The notes under the pieces: model-generated | Seen by the model: the letters and a program-made list of their open reading frames with translations, nothing else | Told to the model about the DNA's origin: nothing | Database searches by the model: none | Position numbers and translations under genes: made by a program | Shown here: one piece after another, positions 10,289 to 20,822 of the stretch | Layout of the letters: each line of letters begins with the position of its first letter | Position numbering within the stretch: position 1 is the stretch's first letter | Assembly: GCF_038957035.1 (NCBI RefSeq) | Contig: NZ_CP152412.1 | Coordinates: 4,646,501 to 4,710,500, forward strand | Source of the DNA: Bradyrhizobium sp. B097 | GTDB lineage: Bacteria; Pseudomonadota; Alphaproteobacteria; Rhizobiales; Xanthobacteraceae | Length of the DNA stretch: 64,000 nt | Direction: 5' to 3'

Positions 10289-10540
10289 TCAGGCGGTCGT
10301 CACGAAACTCACTCCAATCCGCGTCTTCTTGCTCCAGATCACCTGGCATTCATAGACAACCGAGGCGTCCCGGGCCATCACCAGGCGGAATCTGTGCGGG
10401 ACGAAGGCCGGATTCTCGACCTCGATGGCCGCCCCTTCCGCCGACATGTTCACGATCGTGCAATGCATGACCGAACCGCCCGACGAGACATAGCCGGGTT
10501 CATTGACCTCGGTTCGCGGATGCTTGCGCTTTTCGTCCAC
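10289..10540 (-). CDS. PilZ domain protein
   Basis: An 83-residue single-domain protein starting at GTG 10540 behind AGGGGGCAGG. The c-di-GMP-binding features of PilZ are present: an N-terminal Arg-rich R-K-H-P-R segment and N-M-S-A-E-G-A, a good (D/N)-x-S-x-x-G motif, then the beta-barrel end V-I-W-S-K-K-T-R-I-G-V-S-F. It is predicted to be a cytosolic c-di-GMP receiver acting on an unknown partner. It lies 82 bp upstream of the cyclase gene in the same orientation and could be cotranscribed with it. Confidence 0.88.
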   Translation of the reverse strand: MDEKRKHPRTEVNEPGYVSSGGSVMHCTIVNMSAEGAAIEVENPAFVPHRFRLVMARDASVVYECQVIWSKKTRIGVSFVTTA

Positions 10541-10806
10541 CCGGCCTGCCCCCTAAACTTTCTTCACGCAAACGTGGGCGATCGGCATTGCAGGAGTCAA
10601 CGGCTCCCGCGGCCCGCATCAGGCTTTCGCACCACGATTTGTGCGCAGCAGTAAGCCGAATTGCTTATCGCGCCCGTGCAGATGAGCCCCGCGTCGGTGC
10701 GGGCTTGCCGTTCGCGACGGCGCGAGGATAGCCTCACCCTATGGGCGATGCGCTGGCGCGACGCACGCTCCAACAACAACGACCAGGCGCCATGGGGAGA
10801 CGCGCC

Positions 10807-12213
10807 ATGTTCGAGATTCTCGATCGCCGGACGACTCTGACCGGCAACCAGATCAAGATCCTTGCGGCGGCCATCATCGGCGATGCGCTGGAGTTCTTCG
10901 ACTACTTCCTGATCGGCTTTGTGCTCGCGTTCCTGATCGGGCCGTGGAAACTCACCTTTGGCCAATCGGCCACCGTGCTGATGAGTTCCGGCATCGGTGC
11001 CATCCTCGGCGCCTATCTGTGGGGCTGGCTCGCCGACCGGGTCGGGCGCCGCATCGTCTTCATCGGCACGGTCCTGAACTTCTCGATCGCGACCGGCCTG
11101 CTCTATTTCACGCCCGACAATGGCTGGGTCTATCTGGCGATCCTGCGCTTCTTCGTCGGCACCGGCGTCGGCGGACTTTATTGCGTCGACCTGCCGCTGG
11201 TGCAGGAGTTCATGCCCTCGCATAAGCGCGGCTGGGTCGGCGGGCTCGTCACCTGCGTGATCCCGCTCGGCGTCGGGCTCGGCGCGGTTCTGGGCGCGAT
11301 CATGGGCACCGATCAGTGGCGGCTGCTGTTTGCGATCGGCGTGCTGCCCGCTGTCCTGGTACTGCTGGTCCGGCTCTGCGTTCCGGAGTCGCCGCGCTGG
11401 CTGTGCCGGCAGGGACGCTATGACGAAGCCCGCAAGTCGCTGGCCTGGGCGCTGCAGGTGCCACCATCGGAGCTGCCATTGCCGAGCGCGGCCGACGCCG
11501 GCCCGATCGTCAAGACAAGCTGGTTCGACCTGTTCAAATATCCGCGCAGCCTGATCGTCTCCTGGCTCGGCAATGCCGGGGCGCAGACCGGCGTCTACGG
11601 CATCACGCTGTGGGCGCCCGCGCTGTTCGTGCTGCTCTTGAAGGTCTCGCCGCAGGAGGCCGCCAAGATGATGATCCTGCTCAGCATCACCGGCTTCCTC
11701 GGACGCATCTCGTTCTCCTGGTTCTCGGAACTGCTGGGACGGCGCATCGCCGGCGGCCTGCTCGGCTTCGGCGCCGGCGCGCTGACCATCATTGCCGGCT
11801 ATCACTACGACGCGACGCTGTTCGGCATGTCGGCGTTCTGGCTGCTGCTCGGCGCCGCGTTCTTCTTCGCCGACGGCGGCTTTGCGATCGTCGGCCCCTA
11901 TGCCGCGGAGGTCTGGCCGTCGCATCTGCGCACCACGGGCATGGGATCGGCCTACGGCTTCGGCGGCATCGGCAAGATCATCGGACCGGTCGGGCTTGCC
12001 CTGATCGTCGGCTCGAACAACTACCTCAAGCCGGATGTGCCGCTGACCCAGATCCCGACCGCCTTCGTCTATCTCGGCTGCTGGTTCCTGATGGCGGGCG
12101 CCGTCTATCTGTTCTTCGGGCTCGAGACCCGAGGCAAGTCGATTGAGCAGATCGACAAGGAGCTCAACGCGACGGCTGACGTCGCGGCCTCCGCAACGAT
12201 CCGGCGCGCCTGA
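10807..12213 (+). CDS. MFS metabolite/H+ symporter
   Basis: A 468-residue transporter with about 12 hydrophobic segments. G-D-A-L-E-F-F-D-Y-F in the first helix and the loop 2-3 motif W-L-A-D-R-V-G-R-R are typical of MFS sugar or organic-acid symporters, and VPESPRWLCRQGRYDEARKS precedes the central loop. ATG 10807 is chosen because GGGGAG lies about 6 bases upstream. An in-frame ATG at 10741 would add 22 non-conserved residues. Two degradation-type genes follow 11 bp downstream (a flavin monooxygenase-like gene, then VOC), so it probably imports their substrate, perhaps an aromatic or carboxylic acid. Confidence 0.88.
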   Translation: MFEILDRRTTLTGNQIKILAAAIIGDALEFFDYFLIGFVLAFLIGPWKLTFGQSATVLMSSGIGAILGAYLWGWLADRVGRRIVFIGTVLNFSIATGLLYFTPDNGWVYLAILRFFVGTGVGGLYCVDLPLVQEFMPSHKRGWVGGLVTCVIPLGVGLGAVLGAIMGTDQWRLLFAIGVLPAVLVLLVRLCVPESPRWLCRQGRYDEARKSLAWALQVPPSELPLPSAADAGPIVKTSWFDLFKYPRSLIVSWLGNAGAQTGVYGITLWAPALFVLLLKVSPQEAAKMMILLSITGFLGRISFSWFSELLGRRIAGGLLGFGAGALTIIAGYHYDATLFGMSAFWLLLGAAFFFADGGFAIVGPYAAEVWPSHLRTTGMGSAYGFGGIGKIIGPVGLALIVGSNNYLKPDVPLTQIPTAFVYLGCWFLMAGAVYLFFGLETRGKSIEQIDKELNATADVAASATIRRA

Positions 12214-12224
12214 GGGAGGCGAAC

Positions 12225-13411
12225 ATGAACATAACTTCTGCCGCTCTTGCCGGCGATCGCGACGTGATCGCCCGCGCCGAGGCGGTCAGGGACGCGGTTG
12301 CGGCCGCGTCCGACGAGATCGAGACGACCCGCCGCCTGCCGCCCGATCTGCTCGACCGGCTGCATGAGGCCCGGCTGTTCCGCCTGCTGTTGCCGCGCTC
12401 GGCCGAGGGGATCGAGACCGATCCCTCACCTTCTTCCATGTCATCGAGACCATCGCCAAGGCCGATGCCTCGACGGCGTGGTGCCTGAGCCAGGCCGGCG
12501 GCTGTGCGATGTCGGCGGCCTATCTCGACCTGCCGGTCGCGCAGGAGGTGTTTGCCGACCCGCACGCCGTACTGGCCTGGGGACCCGGCCCCAAGGTCAA
12601 GGCGGTTGAGTGCGAAGGCGGCTACCGCGTCACCGGGGTCTGGTCGTTTGCATCAGGCGGGCGGCACGCCACCTGGCTCGGCGCCCACTGCCCGGTCTAT
12701 ACCGCGGACAGCTTGCCGCGACGCGACGCCAATGGCGAGCGGGTCGAGCGCACCATGCTGGTGCGGACCGAAGACGTCGAATGGACCGACATCTGGAACA
12801 CGGTCGGGCTGCGCGGCACCGCCAGCGACCAGTTCGCGCTGAACGATTTCTTCGTCCGCTCGGACCATTCGATCACCCGCGAATTCGATCGCGAATGCCG
12901 CGAAAATGGTCCGCTGTACCGGATGAGCAACCACACCTGCTATCAGGTCGGCTTCGCCGGGGTCGCCTGCGGCATCGCGCGCAGCGCGCTGGACAATTTT
13001 ATCGATGTTGCGCGCAACAAGGTGCCGCGCGGCATGAAGAAGACGCTGCGCGACAATGCCGTGGTGCAATCCGGCCTCGCCCAGGCCGAGGTCAATCTGC
13101 GCGCCGCCCGCGCCTTCTTGCTGCAGTCGATGGCGGATATCTGGCAGGATCTGGTTGCCGGGCACAGTATTACGGTCGCGCAGCGCATGACGATCCGGAT
13201 GGCGGCAACGCACGCCATCCACAAGGCACGGGAAGTCGTCGACTTCGCCTACAACACGGCCGGCGCCACCGCGATCTTCGACGGCCATCCGCTGGAGCGG
13301 CGCTTCCGCGACATCCACACCGTGACCCAGCAATTGCAGGGCCGCTTCAGTCATTTCGAGACCGTCGGCGCCTGGATGCTGGGCGCCGATGCCGACCTCA
13401 GCTTCGTTTAA
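12225..13411 (+). pseudogene. Acyl-CoA dehydrogenase-fold flavin monooxygenase, frameshifted
   Basis: Translation begins at ATG 12225 behind GGGAGG and reads residues 1-67 (A-E-A-V-R-D-A-V, D-L-L-D-R-L-H-E-A-R-L-F-R-L-L-L-P-R-S), then loses frame at a CCC run (12423-12425). Homologous coding resumes one frame over (L-T-F-F-H-V-I-E-T-I-A-K-A-D-A-S-T-A-W-C) and continues to TAA at 13411 with no further break. Adding one C restores a continuous protein of about 395 residues. The fold resembles HpaB-C2/HsaA-type flavin hydroxylases (G-V-W-S-F-A-S-G; L-R-G-T-A-S-D-Q-F; C-terminal R-R-F-R-D-I-H-T-V-T-Q). It is either a true inactivating mutation or a homopolymer sequencing error. The intact downstream frame suggests the event is recent. 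Confidence 0.85.
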
Positions 13412-13435
13412 CCCGATTTCTCAGGGAGAAGAACC

Positions 13436-13837
13436 ATGCCACTGGGTGGACTACAGCATTTCACGATCGAACCGCAGGACCTGGAGAAGACCAAGGCGTT
13501 CTATTGCGATGTGCTCGGGCTCGAGAATGGCGATCGTCCGCCGCTCGATTTCCCCGGCTACTGGCTCTATTCCGGCGGTCAGGCCACTGTCCATTTAATG
13601 GGCACTCGCAAACCGCGCGACGGCATCGTGGTGCGCGGCACCGAGAAGAAATATGAAGACACCGGACGGCTCGATCATATTGCCTTCGCCGCCTCCGACG
13701 TCGACGCCGTGCGCAAGCGCCTGCAGGCGAAGAACGTCAGCTTCCGTGAGCAGATCGTGCCACGCACCGGCGACACCCAGATCTTCCTCTACGATCCCGA
13801 CGGCGTCGGCGTGGAGTTGAACTTCCCGAAGAGCTGA
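13436..13837 (+). CDS. VOC (glyoxalase/extradiol dioxygenase) family protein
   Basis: A 133-residue single VOC module with two beta-alpha-beta-beta-beta halves. The first is G-G-L-Q-H-F-T-I with K-A-F-Y-C-D-V-L-G-L. The second is L-D-H-I-A-F-A-A-S-D-V-D-A-V with F-L-Y-D-P-D-G-V-G-V-E-L-N-F. Metal ligands His (L-Q-H-F), His (L-D-H-I) and Glu (V-E-L-N-F) are all present. It could be a dioxygenase, isomerase or glyoxalase. It follows the frameshifted hydroxylase by 24 bp, with GGGAGAAG before the ATG, and closes that transcription unit ahead of a terminator at 13873. Confidence 0.88.
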   Translation: MPLGGLQHFTIEPQDLEKTKAFYCDVLGLENGDRPPLDFPGYWLYSGGQATVHLMGTRKPRDGIVVRGTEKKYEDTGRLDHIAFAASDVDAVRKRLQAKNVSFREQIVPRTGDTQIFLYDPDGVGVELNFPKS

Positions 13838-13872
13838 ACCTGTCTTCGCCGGATTATTCCGCTGCTCAACAA

Positions 13873-13900
13873 TTGGCCGGCGCATGTGCCGGCCAAATTT
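13873..13900 (+). terminator. Rho-independent terminator after the VOC gene
   Basis: TTGGCCGGC (13873-13881) and GCCGGCCAA (13888-13896) form a perfect 9-bp stem with a 6-base loop, followed by ATTTTC. Confidence 0.65.
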
Positions 13901-14016
13901 TCACGTCGGCAAAACGGTTCCCGACAAGGCCCTGACTCGGCCATCACTCGGGCGTGATCCGGTCCGTTTTTCTTCAACATTGAATGACGAATTAGCCGGG
14001 CCGCGCCGCTGCGGCA

Positions 14017-14072
14017 GAATAGCCGGGTGCTGCGCCTTTAACCTACCCCAGGGCCTGGTGGCCCGGCTATTC
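14017..14072. repeat. Long inverted repeat between convergent genes
   Basis: GAATAGCCGGG (14017-14027) is perfectly complementary to CCCGGCTATTC (14062-14072) around a 34-base loop. A third related arm, ATTAGCCGGG, lies at about 13991-14000. It sits just past the stop of the minus-strand LTXXQ gene and may be part of its 3' end or a decayed dispersed repeat. Confidence 0.4.
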
Positions 14073-14099
14073 GTCCCCACTTCGCCGCCGGAAATGGCG

Positions 14100-14840
14100 C
14101 TAGTCCAGCCCGCGTTCGTGGCTGAGCCGGACCATTTCGTTGATGAAGATTTGTTTCTGCTTGTCGTCGAGGCTCGCATAGAGCGGCTCGGCGGCGTCGG
14201 CGACGCCGCGCTGATCGCCTGCGCGGTCATTGAGGAACTGGGCTTCGTTGCGCATCTGCTCGATGATGTCATCAGGCGGATCGCGCTGCGCGCGTGCAAT
14301 GCGCAGGTTGAGACGGTCGGCGCCATTGTGCCCGAGATAATGCATCGCACTGTTGAAGCCGGCCCAATTCTTCTCCTGCTCCGGCGTCAGGTTGAGCTCC
14401 TTCTTGATCCGCTCGATGTTGGCGTCGCTGTTGGCGACGATCTGTTCGGCCGTGAGCTGCGGTGCGCCGGCCTGGGTCAGCACGGTCGGCGCTTGCTTCG
14501 CGCCCTTGTCCTTGGCGGCGGCCTTGGCCGATTTGGCGGCCTTGGCGCCTTGCTTGTCACCGGACGCCGGAGCCTGTGCGTTCTTGCCGTTGCCGGCGTT
14601 GTTGTTGCCGGTCAACACCCCGGTCACGCCGGTCACCACCCCGACAACGCCGCCGATCGCGCCACCCAGAACGCCGCCGACCGGGCCGGCGGCCTTGTTG
14701 CCTTCGCGCGCGCCGTTTTCGACGCCCTGCACGATCTGCGCATCGACCATATGAGGCACTGCAAGCAGCGTGACGGCGGCGGCCCCAACCGCGGCGCACA
14801 ATCTCCATTGCGCTCGCAGCTTCGCTACCGGGATGAGCAT
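14100..14840 (-). CDS. Periplasmic Spy/CpxP-like (LTXXQ motif) protein
   Basis: A 246-residue protein with an N-terminal signal peptide (hydrophobic run C-A-A-V-G-A-A-A-V-T-L-L-A, cleavage near V-D-A-Q). A Gly/Val-rich stretch (GGVLGGAIGGVVGVVTGVTG) and an Ala/Lys linker follow, then a helical C-terminal half containing L-N-L-T-P-E-Q-E-K-N-W and L-Y-A-S-L-D-D-K-Q-K-Q-I-F. These match the paired LTXXQ motifs of Spy/CpxP periplasmic chaperones and metal-resistance sensors. The glycine-rich insert is unlike Spy. The target is unknown. It is divergent from the ABC operon at 15296 across a 455-bp gap. Confidence 0.75.
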   Translation of the reverse strand: MLIPVAKLRAQWRLCAAVGAAAVTLLAVPHMVDAQIVQGVENGAREGNKAAGPVGGVLGGAIGGVVGVVTGVTGVLTGNNNAGNGKNAQAPASGDKQGAKAAKSAKAAAKDKGAKQAPTVLTQAGAPQLTAEQIVANSDANIERIKKELNLTPEQEKNWAGFNSAMHYLGHNGADRLNLRIARAQRDPPDDIIEQMRNEAQFLNDRAGDQRGVADAAEPLYASLDDKQKQIFINEMVRLSHERGLD

Positions 14841-15295
14841 GATCGGGTCTCCGTGATCGATGGTGGATTGTAGGACTGACGCGGCGGGCTGGTTCGACGA
14901 ATCCGGAGCTTATCGTTTCCGGCTTCGGCAAGTCTATCGGTCGCGCCGGGCATCAACATGACGGAACACGGCGCGGTCAGGCGTGGCCGGAAACCTGCGG
15001 CTCAAGCGCGCACCGTTTACGAGCACCGCTGTACCAATCTCCGCGTGCATCGCAGCATGATCATCTGAAGCACGGCAAACCACGGGGCAACTGTAGTGAT
15101 GCTGACGACACTGCCTGCGATTTGACCACAACGTTAGTACTACTTGGCATAGGCATCTCGTTTCTCGACAGCAGCCGGCAATTCTGTTCTGATCAGTGTG
15201 AATGAAATCCCGCGACGTCGCGCGAACGCGACGCACAAAAACAACAACGGGATTCAAAAAGTCTTTTGTCCGTCGGCTACCAGGGAGGGAATGCC
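14841..15295. other. Long divergent intergenic region
   Basis: These 455 bp hold no convincing gene. Landmarks are a 12-bp palindrome CGCGACGTCGCG at 15211-15222, 74 bp before the ABC-operon start codon, followed by a partial repeat of GCGACG, and a TTGACC element near 15122. The palindrome is a candidate operator for a GntR/LacI-type regulator, but no regulator gene is adjacent. Confidence 0.4.
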
Positions 15296-16636
15296 ATGTC
15301 ACGGAAGAAGCTTTCGCGCCGAGAATTCGTTGCAGCGACAGCGCTGTCATCGGCGGCGCTCATTACAGCCCCCTACGTGCGTGGCGCCTACGCAGCCGGA
15401 AAGCTCTCGATGGGCTTCTGGGATCACTGGGTGCCGGGCGCGAACAGTGCCTCCACCGAGCTCGTCAATGAATGGGCCGCCAAGGAAAAGGTCGAGGTCC
15501 AGCTCGACTACATCACCAGCCAGGGCAACAAGAACATCGTGACCATCGCCGCCGAAGCGCAGGCGAAATCTGGTCACGATATCTTCCAGATGCCGACCTG
15601 GTGGCCACAGGCCAATGCCGAGCTGCTCGAGCCGGTCAATGACATCATGGACCCGCTCCTCAAGCTGAACGGCGACGTCAACGGCACGGTGAAGTATCTC
15701 GGCCAGGCCGACGGCAAATGGCTTGGTGTTCCCGCCAGCGTCGGCAGCCAGATCAAGGGCCCCTGCTCGCGCATCGACCTGATGAAGAAATACGCCAATA
15801 TCGACGTCCAGGAGATGTATCCGGCCGGAAGCCCGCCGAAGGCGGACAACTGGACGCTCGATACGTTCCTCAAGGCGGCTGAAGCCTGCCACAAGGCCGG
15901 GTTCCCGTTCGGCATCGGTCTCGGCGAAACCAGCGACAGTGTCGACACCGCGGGCGCGATCTTCCACTCGTTCGGAGCGCAGCTGGTCGACGCCAAGGGC
16001 AACCTGACCGTCAAGACCGATGCGGTGCGCCAGTCGCTCGAGTACTACAAGAAGCTGCTCGCCTTCCTGCCGCCCGATGTCTCCGCATGGGACGATGCCT
16101 CCAACAACAAGTGGCTGGTCGCGGGCAAGGGCGCGATGATCATGAACCCGCCGAGCGCATGGGCGGTCGCCAAGCGCGATGCCCCGCAAGTCGCGGAGCA
16201 ATGCTGGACCCACGGCTTCCCGGCCGGACCCAAGGGACGCTTCGCGCCCTACCTGCCGTTCTTCTGGTCGATCTGGTCGTTCTCGAAGAACAAGGAGGCC
16301 GCCAAGAGCCTGCTGTCTCACCTGTCGCAACCGGCATCGATCGAGAAGATGGTGGTCGCGAGCGGCGGCTACGACCTGCCGGCCTACGAAAAGCTCACGA
16401 CGTTGAAGGTCTGGGAAGAGGTAGGGCCGCCCAAGGGCACGCTCTTCCACTACCCGAACCCCTTCAAGCACCAGACGCTGTCGATGGCGGCCTCGCCCGC
16501 GCCGCCCAAGGTCGCGCAGCAGATCTACTTCCAGGCCACCCTGACCAAGATGTGCCTGCGCTACTTCCAGGGTGAAGGCATGGAGAAGACCCTCGCCTGG
16601 GCCGAGGGCGAGTGCGAAGGCTTCATGCGAAGCTGA
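15296..16636 (+). CDS. ABC importer periplasmic binding protein (family 1, sugar type), Tat-exported
   Basis: A 446-residue protein. ATG 15296 follows AGGGAGGGAA by 4 bases. An in-frame TTG at 15266 is rejected. The N-terminus K-L-S-R-R-E-F-V-A-A is a twin-arginine motif before a hydrophobic segment and an A-Y-A-A cleavage site, so it is probably exported folded through Tat. The body is a family 1 extracellular binding protein (G-F-W-D-H-W-V-P-G-A, D-I-F-Q-M-P-T-W-W, G-K-G-A-M-I-M-N-P-P-S-A-W). The substrate is probably a sugar, polyol or glycoside, but the downstream amidase and hydroxyacid dehydrogenase leave other options. It is the first gene of a six-gene operon. Confidence 0.9.
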   Translation: MSRKKLSRREFVAATALSSAALITAPYVRGAYAAGKLSMGFWDHWVPGANSASTELVNEWAAKEKVEVQLDYITSQGNKNIVTIAAEAQAKSGHDIFQMPTWWPQANAELLEPVNDIMDPLLKLNGDVNGTVKYLGQADGKWLGVPASVGSQIKGPCSRIDLMKKYANIDVQEMYPAGSPPKADNWTLDTFLKAAEACHKAGFPFGIGLGETSDSVDTAGAIFHSFGAQLVDAKGNLTVKTDAVRQSLEYYKKLLAFLPPDVSAWDDASNNKWLVAGKGAMIMNPPSAWAVAKRDAPQVAEQCWTHGFPAGPKGRFAPYLPFFWSIWSFSKNKEAAKSLLSHLSQPASIEKMVVASGGYDLPAYEKLTTLKVWEEVGPPKGTLFHYPNPFKHQTLSMAASPAPPKVAQQIYFQATLTKMCLRYFQGEGMEKTLAWAEGECEGFMRS

Positions 16637-16752
16637 CGACGAGCGAGCTTTCGCGCGACCGTCCGTAGTGCCGGCCGCGCGGGGTCTCGTCTTCACATCC
16701 CGGCCGCCGAACCGGCGCGCCGTGCAACCAACCCGCGCGAGGGACCTGCGTT

Positions 16753-17691
16753 ATGGTTGACGTCGCATTCCAATCCAACCGTACAGCCGCAGCCCCGGCA
16801 GGGCGACGGCGCACCGGTCTGAGCAACGCGCTGCGGCGCAAGTCGATGTCCGCGTTTCTGATGGCGCTGCCGTTGATCCTCCTGATCGGAGTGCTGGTGA
16901 TCTATCCGGCCATCTACTCGCTGCATCTGGCGACGCTGAACAAGGCGATGACCAAGTTCGTCGGCCTTGGCAATTTCGAGTTCCTGTTCAAGCGCGAGAC
17001 CTTCTGGCTGGTGGTCAAGCAGTCCTGCATTTTCGCGATCTCGGCGGTGGTCTTCAAAGCGCTGATCGGCTTCATCGTCGCGCATTTCGTGCACAACGTG
17101 CCGGCCAACAAGCAGCGCAAATGGCGCGGCATGCTGCTGGTGCCATGGGTGATCCCGCCGGCGATGAGCACGCTGGCCTGGCTGTGGCTGTTCGATCCGT
17201 CCTATAGCGCCTTCAATTACACGCTTGCGTTCTTCGGCATCGGGCCGATCCCGTGGACCGGCGACGCCATGTGGGCGCGTTTCTCGGTGATCCTGGTCAA
17301 CGTCTGGTACGGCGCGCCGTTCTTCATGATCATGTATCTGGCGGCGCTGAAATCGGTGCCCGAGCAGCTCTATGAGGCCGCCGCGATCGACGGCGCCAAT
17401 TGGTGGCAGCGGATCTGGTACGTGACCTTGCCGATGATGCGCAACATCATCGCGATCACGACGCTGTTCTCGCTGATCGTGACCTTCGCCAATTTCGACA
17501 TCGTGCGCATCCTGACCGCTGGCGGGCCGCTCGACCACACCCACATCTTCGCCACCTGGGCGTTCCGCGTCGGTATCGAGGGCAGCGACATTCCGCTCGG
17601 CGCCAGCGTCTCGCTGTTCATGGTGCCGATCCTCGCGGTCGCGGCGATCTTCATCCTGCGCGACATCACCAAACGCGGGAACGAATCCTGA
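16753..17691 (+). CDS. ABC sugar-type permease (MalF-like)
   Basis: A 312-residue protein with six predicted transmembrane segments beginning F-L-M-A-L-P-L-I-L-L-I-G. The cytoplasmic EAA loop that docks with the ATPase is visible as E-Q-L-Y-E-A-A-A-I-D-G-A-N-W-W-Q-R-I-W-Y-V. It pairs with the permease that starts on its own stop codon (TGATG, one-base overlap), implying translational coupling. Confidence 0.92.
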   Translation: MVDVAFQSNRTAAAPAGRRRTGLSNALRRKSMSAFLMALPLILLIGVLVIYPAIYSLHLATLNKAMTKFVGLGNFEFLFKRETFWLVVKQSCIFAISAVVFKALIGFIVAHFVHNVPANKQRKWRGMLLVPWVIPPAMSTLAWLWLFDPSYSAFNYTLAFFGIGPIPWTGDAMWARFSVILVNVWYGAPFFMIMYLAALKSVPEQLYEAAAIDGANWWQRIWYVTLPMMRNIIAITTLFSLIVTFANFDIVRILTAGGPLDHTHIFATWAFRVGIEGSDIPLGASVSLFMVPILAVAAIFILRDITKRGNES

Positions 17692-18602
17692 TGAGCACGG
17701 TGACGATCGACAAATCCGGACCGACCCGCAAGATCAAATACGGCAGCATGAGCCGCGACCGGACCTGGGCGCTGCGCTGGTCCTATTTCTTCTTGACGCT
17801 GTTTGCGATCTTCTCGCTGGTGCCGCCGCTCTACATGCTGATCACGTCCCTGAAAGGCAGCGCGGAGATCTCGGCAGCGACCAATCCGTGGTGGGTGTAC
17901 CACCCGACACTCGAGAACTACATTCAGCTGCTGACCTCGAACCAGTTCCTGCGCTTCTTCTGGAATTCGGCGTGGGTCTCGATCATCGTCGTCACCATCA
18001 CGATGCTGATCAGTGTGCCGGCGGCGTTTGCGCTGGCGCGGATGAAGTTCTGGGGTTCGGCGACGCTCGCGACTGGGGTGTTCCTGACCTATCTCATTCC
18101 GGACAGCCTGCTGTTCATCCCGCTGTTCAAGATGTTCGCGGTGATCGGCGATTGGACCGGCATCCAGCTTATCAATCGCTGGTACGTGCTGCTGTTCATC
18201 TATCCGACGCTGACGGTGCCGTTCTGCACCTGGATCATGATCGGCTATTTCGCCTCGATTCCGAAGGAGCTCGACGAGGCCGCGATCATCGACGGCGCGA
18301 GCTGGTTCCAGACCCTGACCCGGATCTTCATCCCGGTCGCCCTGCCCGGCCTGATCGCGGCGACGATCTTTGCCTTCACCGTCTCCTGGGCCCAGTTCCT
18401 CTATCCCCTGGTGTTCACCACCTCGACCGATCAGCTGGTGCTGCCGGTCGGCATCATCACGACCCTGATCAAGGGTGACGTCTTCAACTGGGGACAGATC
18501 ATGACCGGCGCCCTGCTCGGCGCCGCGCCGCCGCTGATCATCTACGCCTTCCTGATGGACTACTACATTGCCGGCCTGACCGCCGGTGCGACAAAGGGTT
18601 GA
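17691..18602 (+). CDS. ABC sugar-type permease (MalG-like)
   Basis: A 303-residue protein starting at the ATG that overlaps the previous stop by one base. It has six transmembrane segments and the EAA loop E-L-D-E-A-A-I-I-D-G-A-S-W-F-Q-T-L, completing the heterodimeric membrane domain. The frame is open further upstream inside the preceding gene, but that part is antisense-like and not conserved. Confidence 0.92.
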   Translation: MSTVTIDKSGPTRKIKYGSMSRDRTWALRWSYFFLTLFAIFSLVPPLYMLITSLKGSAEISAATNPWWVYHPTLENYIQLLTSNQFLRFFWNSAWVSIIVVTITMLISVPAAFALARMKFWGSATLATGVFLTYLIPDSLLFIPLFKMFAVIGDWTGIQLINRWYVLLFIYPTLTVPFCTWIMIGYFASIPKELDEAAIIDGASWFQTLTRIFIPVALPGLIAATIFAFTVSWAQFLYPLVFTTSTDQLVLPVGIITTLIKGDVFNWGQIMTGALLGAAPPLIIYAFLMDYYIAGLTAGATKG

Positions 18603-18633
18603 ACGCGACAAAGGTAGGATAAGGGTAGAATTC

Positions 18634-19734
<1,101 letters not shown>

Positions 19735-19763
19735 CGGCGCACAAGAAACCTCAAGGGCAGGAA

Positions 19764-20753
19764 ATGGCTACCAACAAGAAGAAGATTTTCATCACCCAGA
19801 CTCTGTCAACGGGGGCACGGGTCCTCCTCAATGAACGGGATGATGTAGAACTCGTCGAATTTCCCAACCTGATCTCGGCCAAGGACTTCCAGGCGATGCT
19901 GGAGCAGCATGCGCCGGTCCATGGCGTGGCGCTCGGCGCGACCCGCTTCGGCGAGGCGGAGCTCGAGGCCTCCAAGGGCATGCTGGTGGTGACCCGGATC
20001 GGCGTCGGCTATGACGCGGTCGATGTGCCGGCATTGTCGCGCCGCAAGGTGCCGCTGATGGTCGCAGGCACCGCGAACTCACCGTCGGTCGCCGAGCAGG
20101 CCTTGTTCATGATGCTGACGCTGGCCAAGCGCGCGAACGAGATGCACACGATGGTCAAGGATGGCACCTGGGCGAGCCGGCTCGGGGTGCTGCCGTTCGA
20201 TCTCTACGGCAAGACCGTGCTGATCGTCGGCTTCGGCCGCATCGGCACCCGTACCGCCAAGCGCTGCCTCGCGATGGAAATGAATGTGCTGGTGTACGAT
20301 CCCTACAAGGCGGCCGGCGAGATCACCGCGGCCGGCTGTGAGGCGGTGCCGAGCCTCGAAGCGGCGCTGCCGCGGGCGGATTTCGTCACGATCCATTGCC
20401 CGAAATCGCCCGAAACGGTCGGCCTGTTCAACGCCGCGCGCATCAGGCTGATGAAGCCGACCGCCTACCTCATCAACACCGCCCGCGGCGGCATCGTGGA
20501 TGAGAAGGCGCTGCACGACGCGCTGGTGTCGGGCAAGCTTGCCGGCGCCGGCCTCGACGTGTTCGAGGTCGAGCCTCCGCCGGTCGGCCAGCCCCTGCAC
20601 GCTTTGCCAAATGTGATCATGGCACCGCACGTCGCGGGTGTGACCGTGGAGGCTGTGGATCGCATGAGCGAGCAGACCGCGCGCAATATCCTGAGCGTGC
20701 TGGACGGCAATCCGCTGCGCCAGAACGTGATCAATCAGGACGTCTTCGGCTGA
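19764..20753 (+). CDS. D-isomer 2-hydroxyacid dehydrogenase (SerA-like)
   Basis: A 329-residue NAD(P)-dependent oxidoreductase. It has the Rossmann motif V-G-F-G-R-I-G and the catalytic triad Arg in N-T-A-R-G-G, Glu in D-V-F-E-V-E-P and His in A-P-H-V-A-G. It lacks the ACT domain of full-length phosphoglycerate dehydrogenase, so it more likely reduces or oxidises another 2-keto or 2-hydroxy acid. ATG 19764 follows AGGGCAGG. It lies 29 bp after the ABC ATPase, so it probably processes the imported compound or its product. Confidence 0.9.
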   Translation: MATNKKKIFITQTLSTGARVLLNERDDVELVEFPNLISAKDFQAMLEQHAPVHGVALGATRFGEAELEASKGMLVVTRIGVGYDAVDVPALSRRKVPLMVAGTANSPSVAEQALFMMLTLAKRANEMHTMVKDGTWASRLGVLPFDLYGKTVLIVGFGRIGTRTAKRCLAMEMNVLVYDPYKAAGEITAAGCEAVPSLEAALPRADFVTIHCPKSPETVGLFNAARIRLMKPTAYLINTARGGIVDEKALHDALVSGKLAGAGLDVFEVEPPPVGQPLHALPNVIMAPHVAGVTVEAVDRMSEQTARNILSVLDGNPLRQNVINQDVFG

Positions 20754-20822
20754 GCTTTCAGCCTTTCTCGTTGGCGCCGCAGCCGATCCCGCGAGGTCGG
20801 CCCGGCGATGCGGAGCATGCAC

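Noticed and set aside
14841..15295. Short open frames in the 455-bp divergent gap
   Set aside because: None has a Shine-Dalgarno plus a plausible protein pattern.
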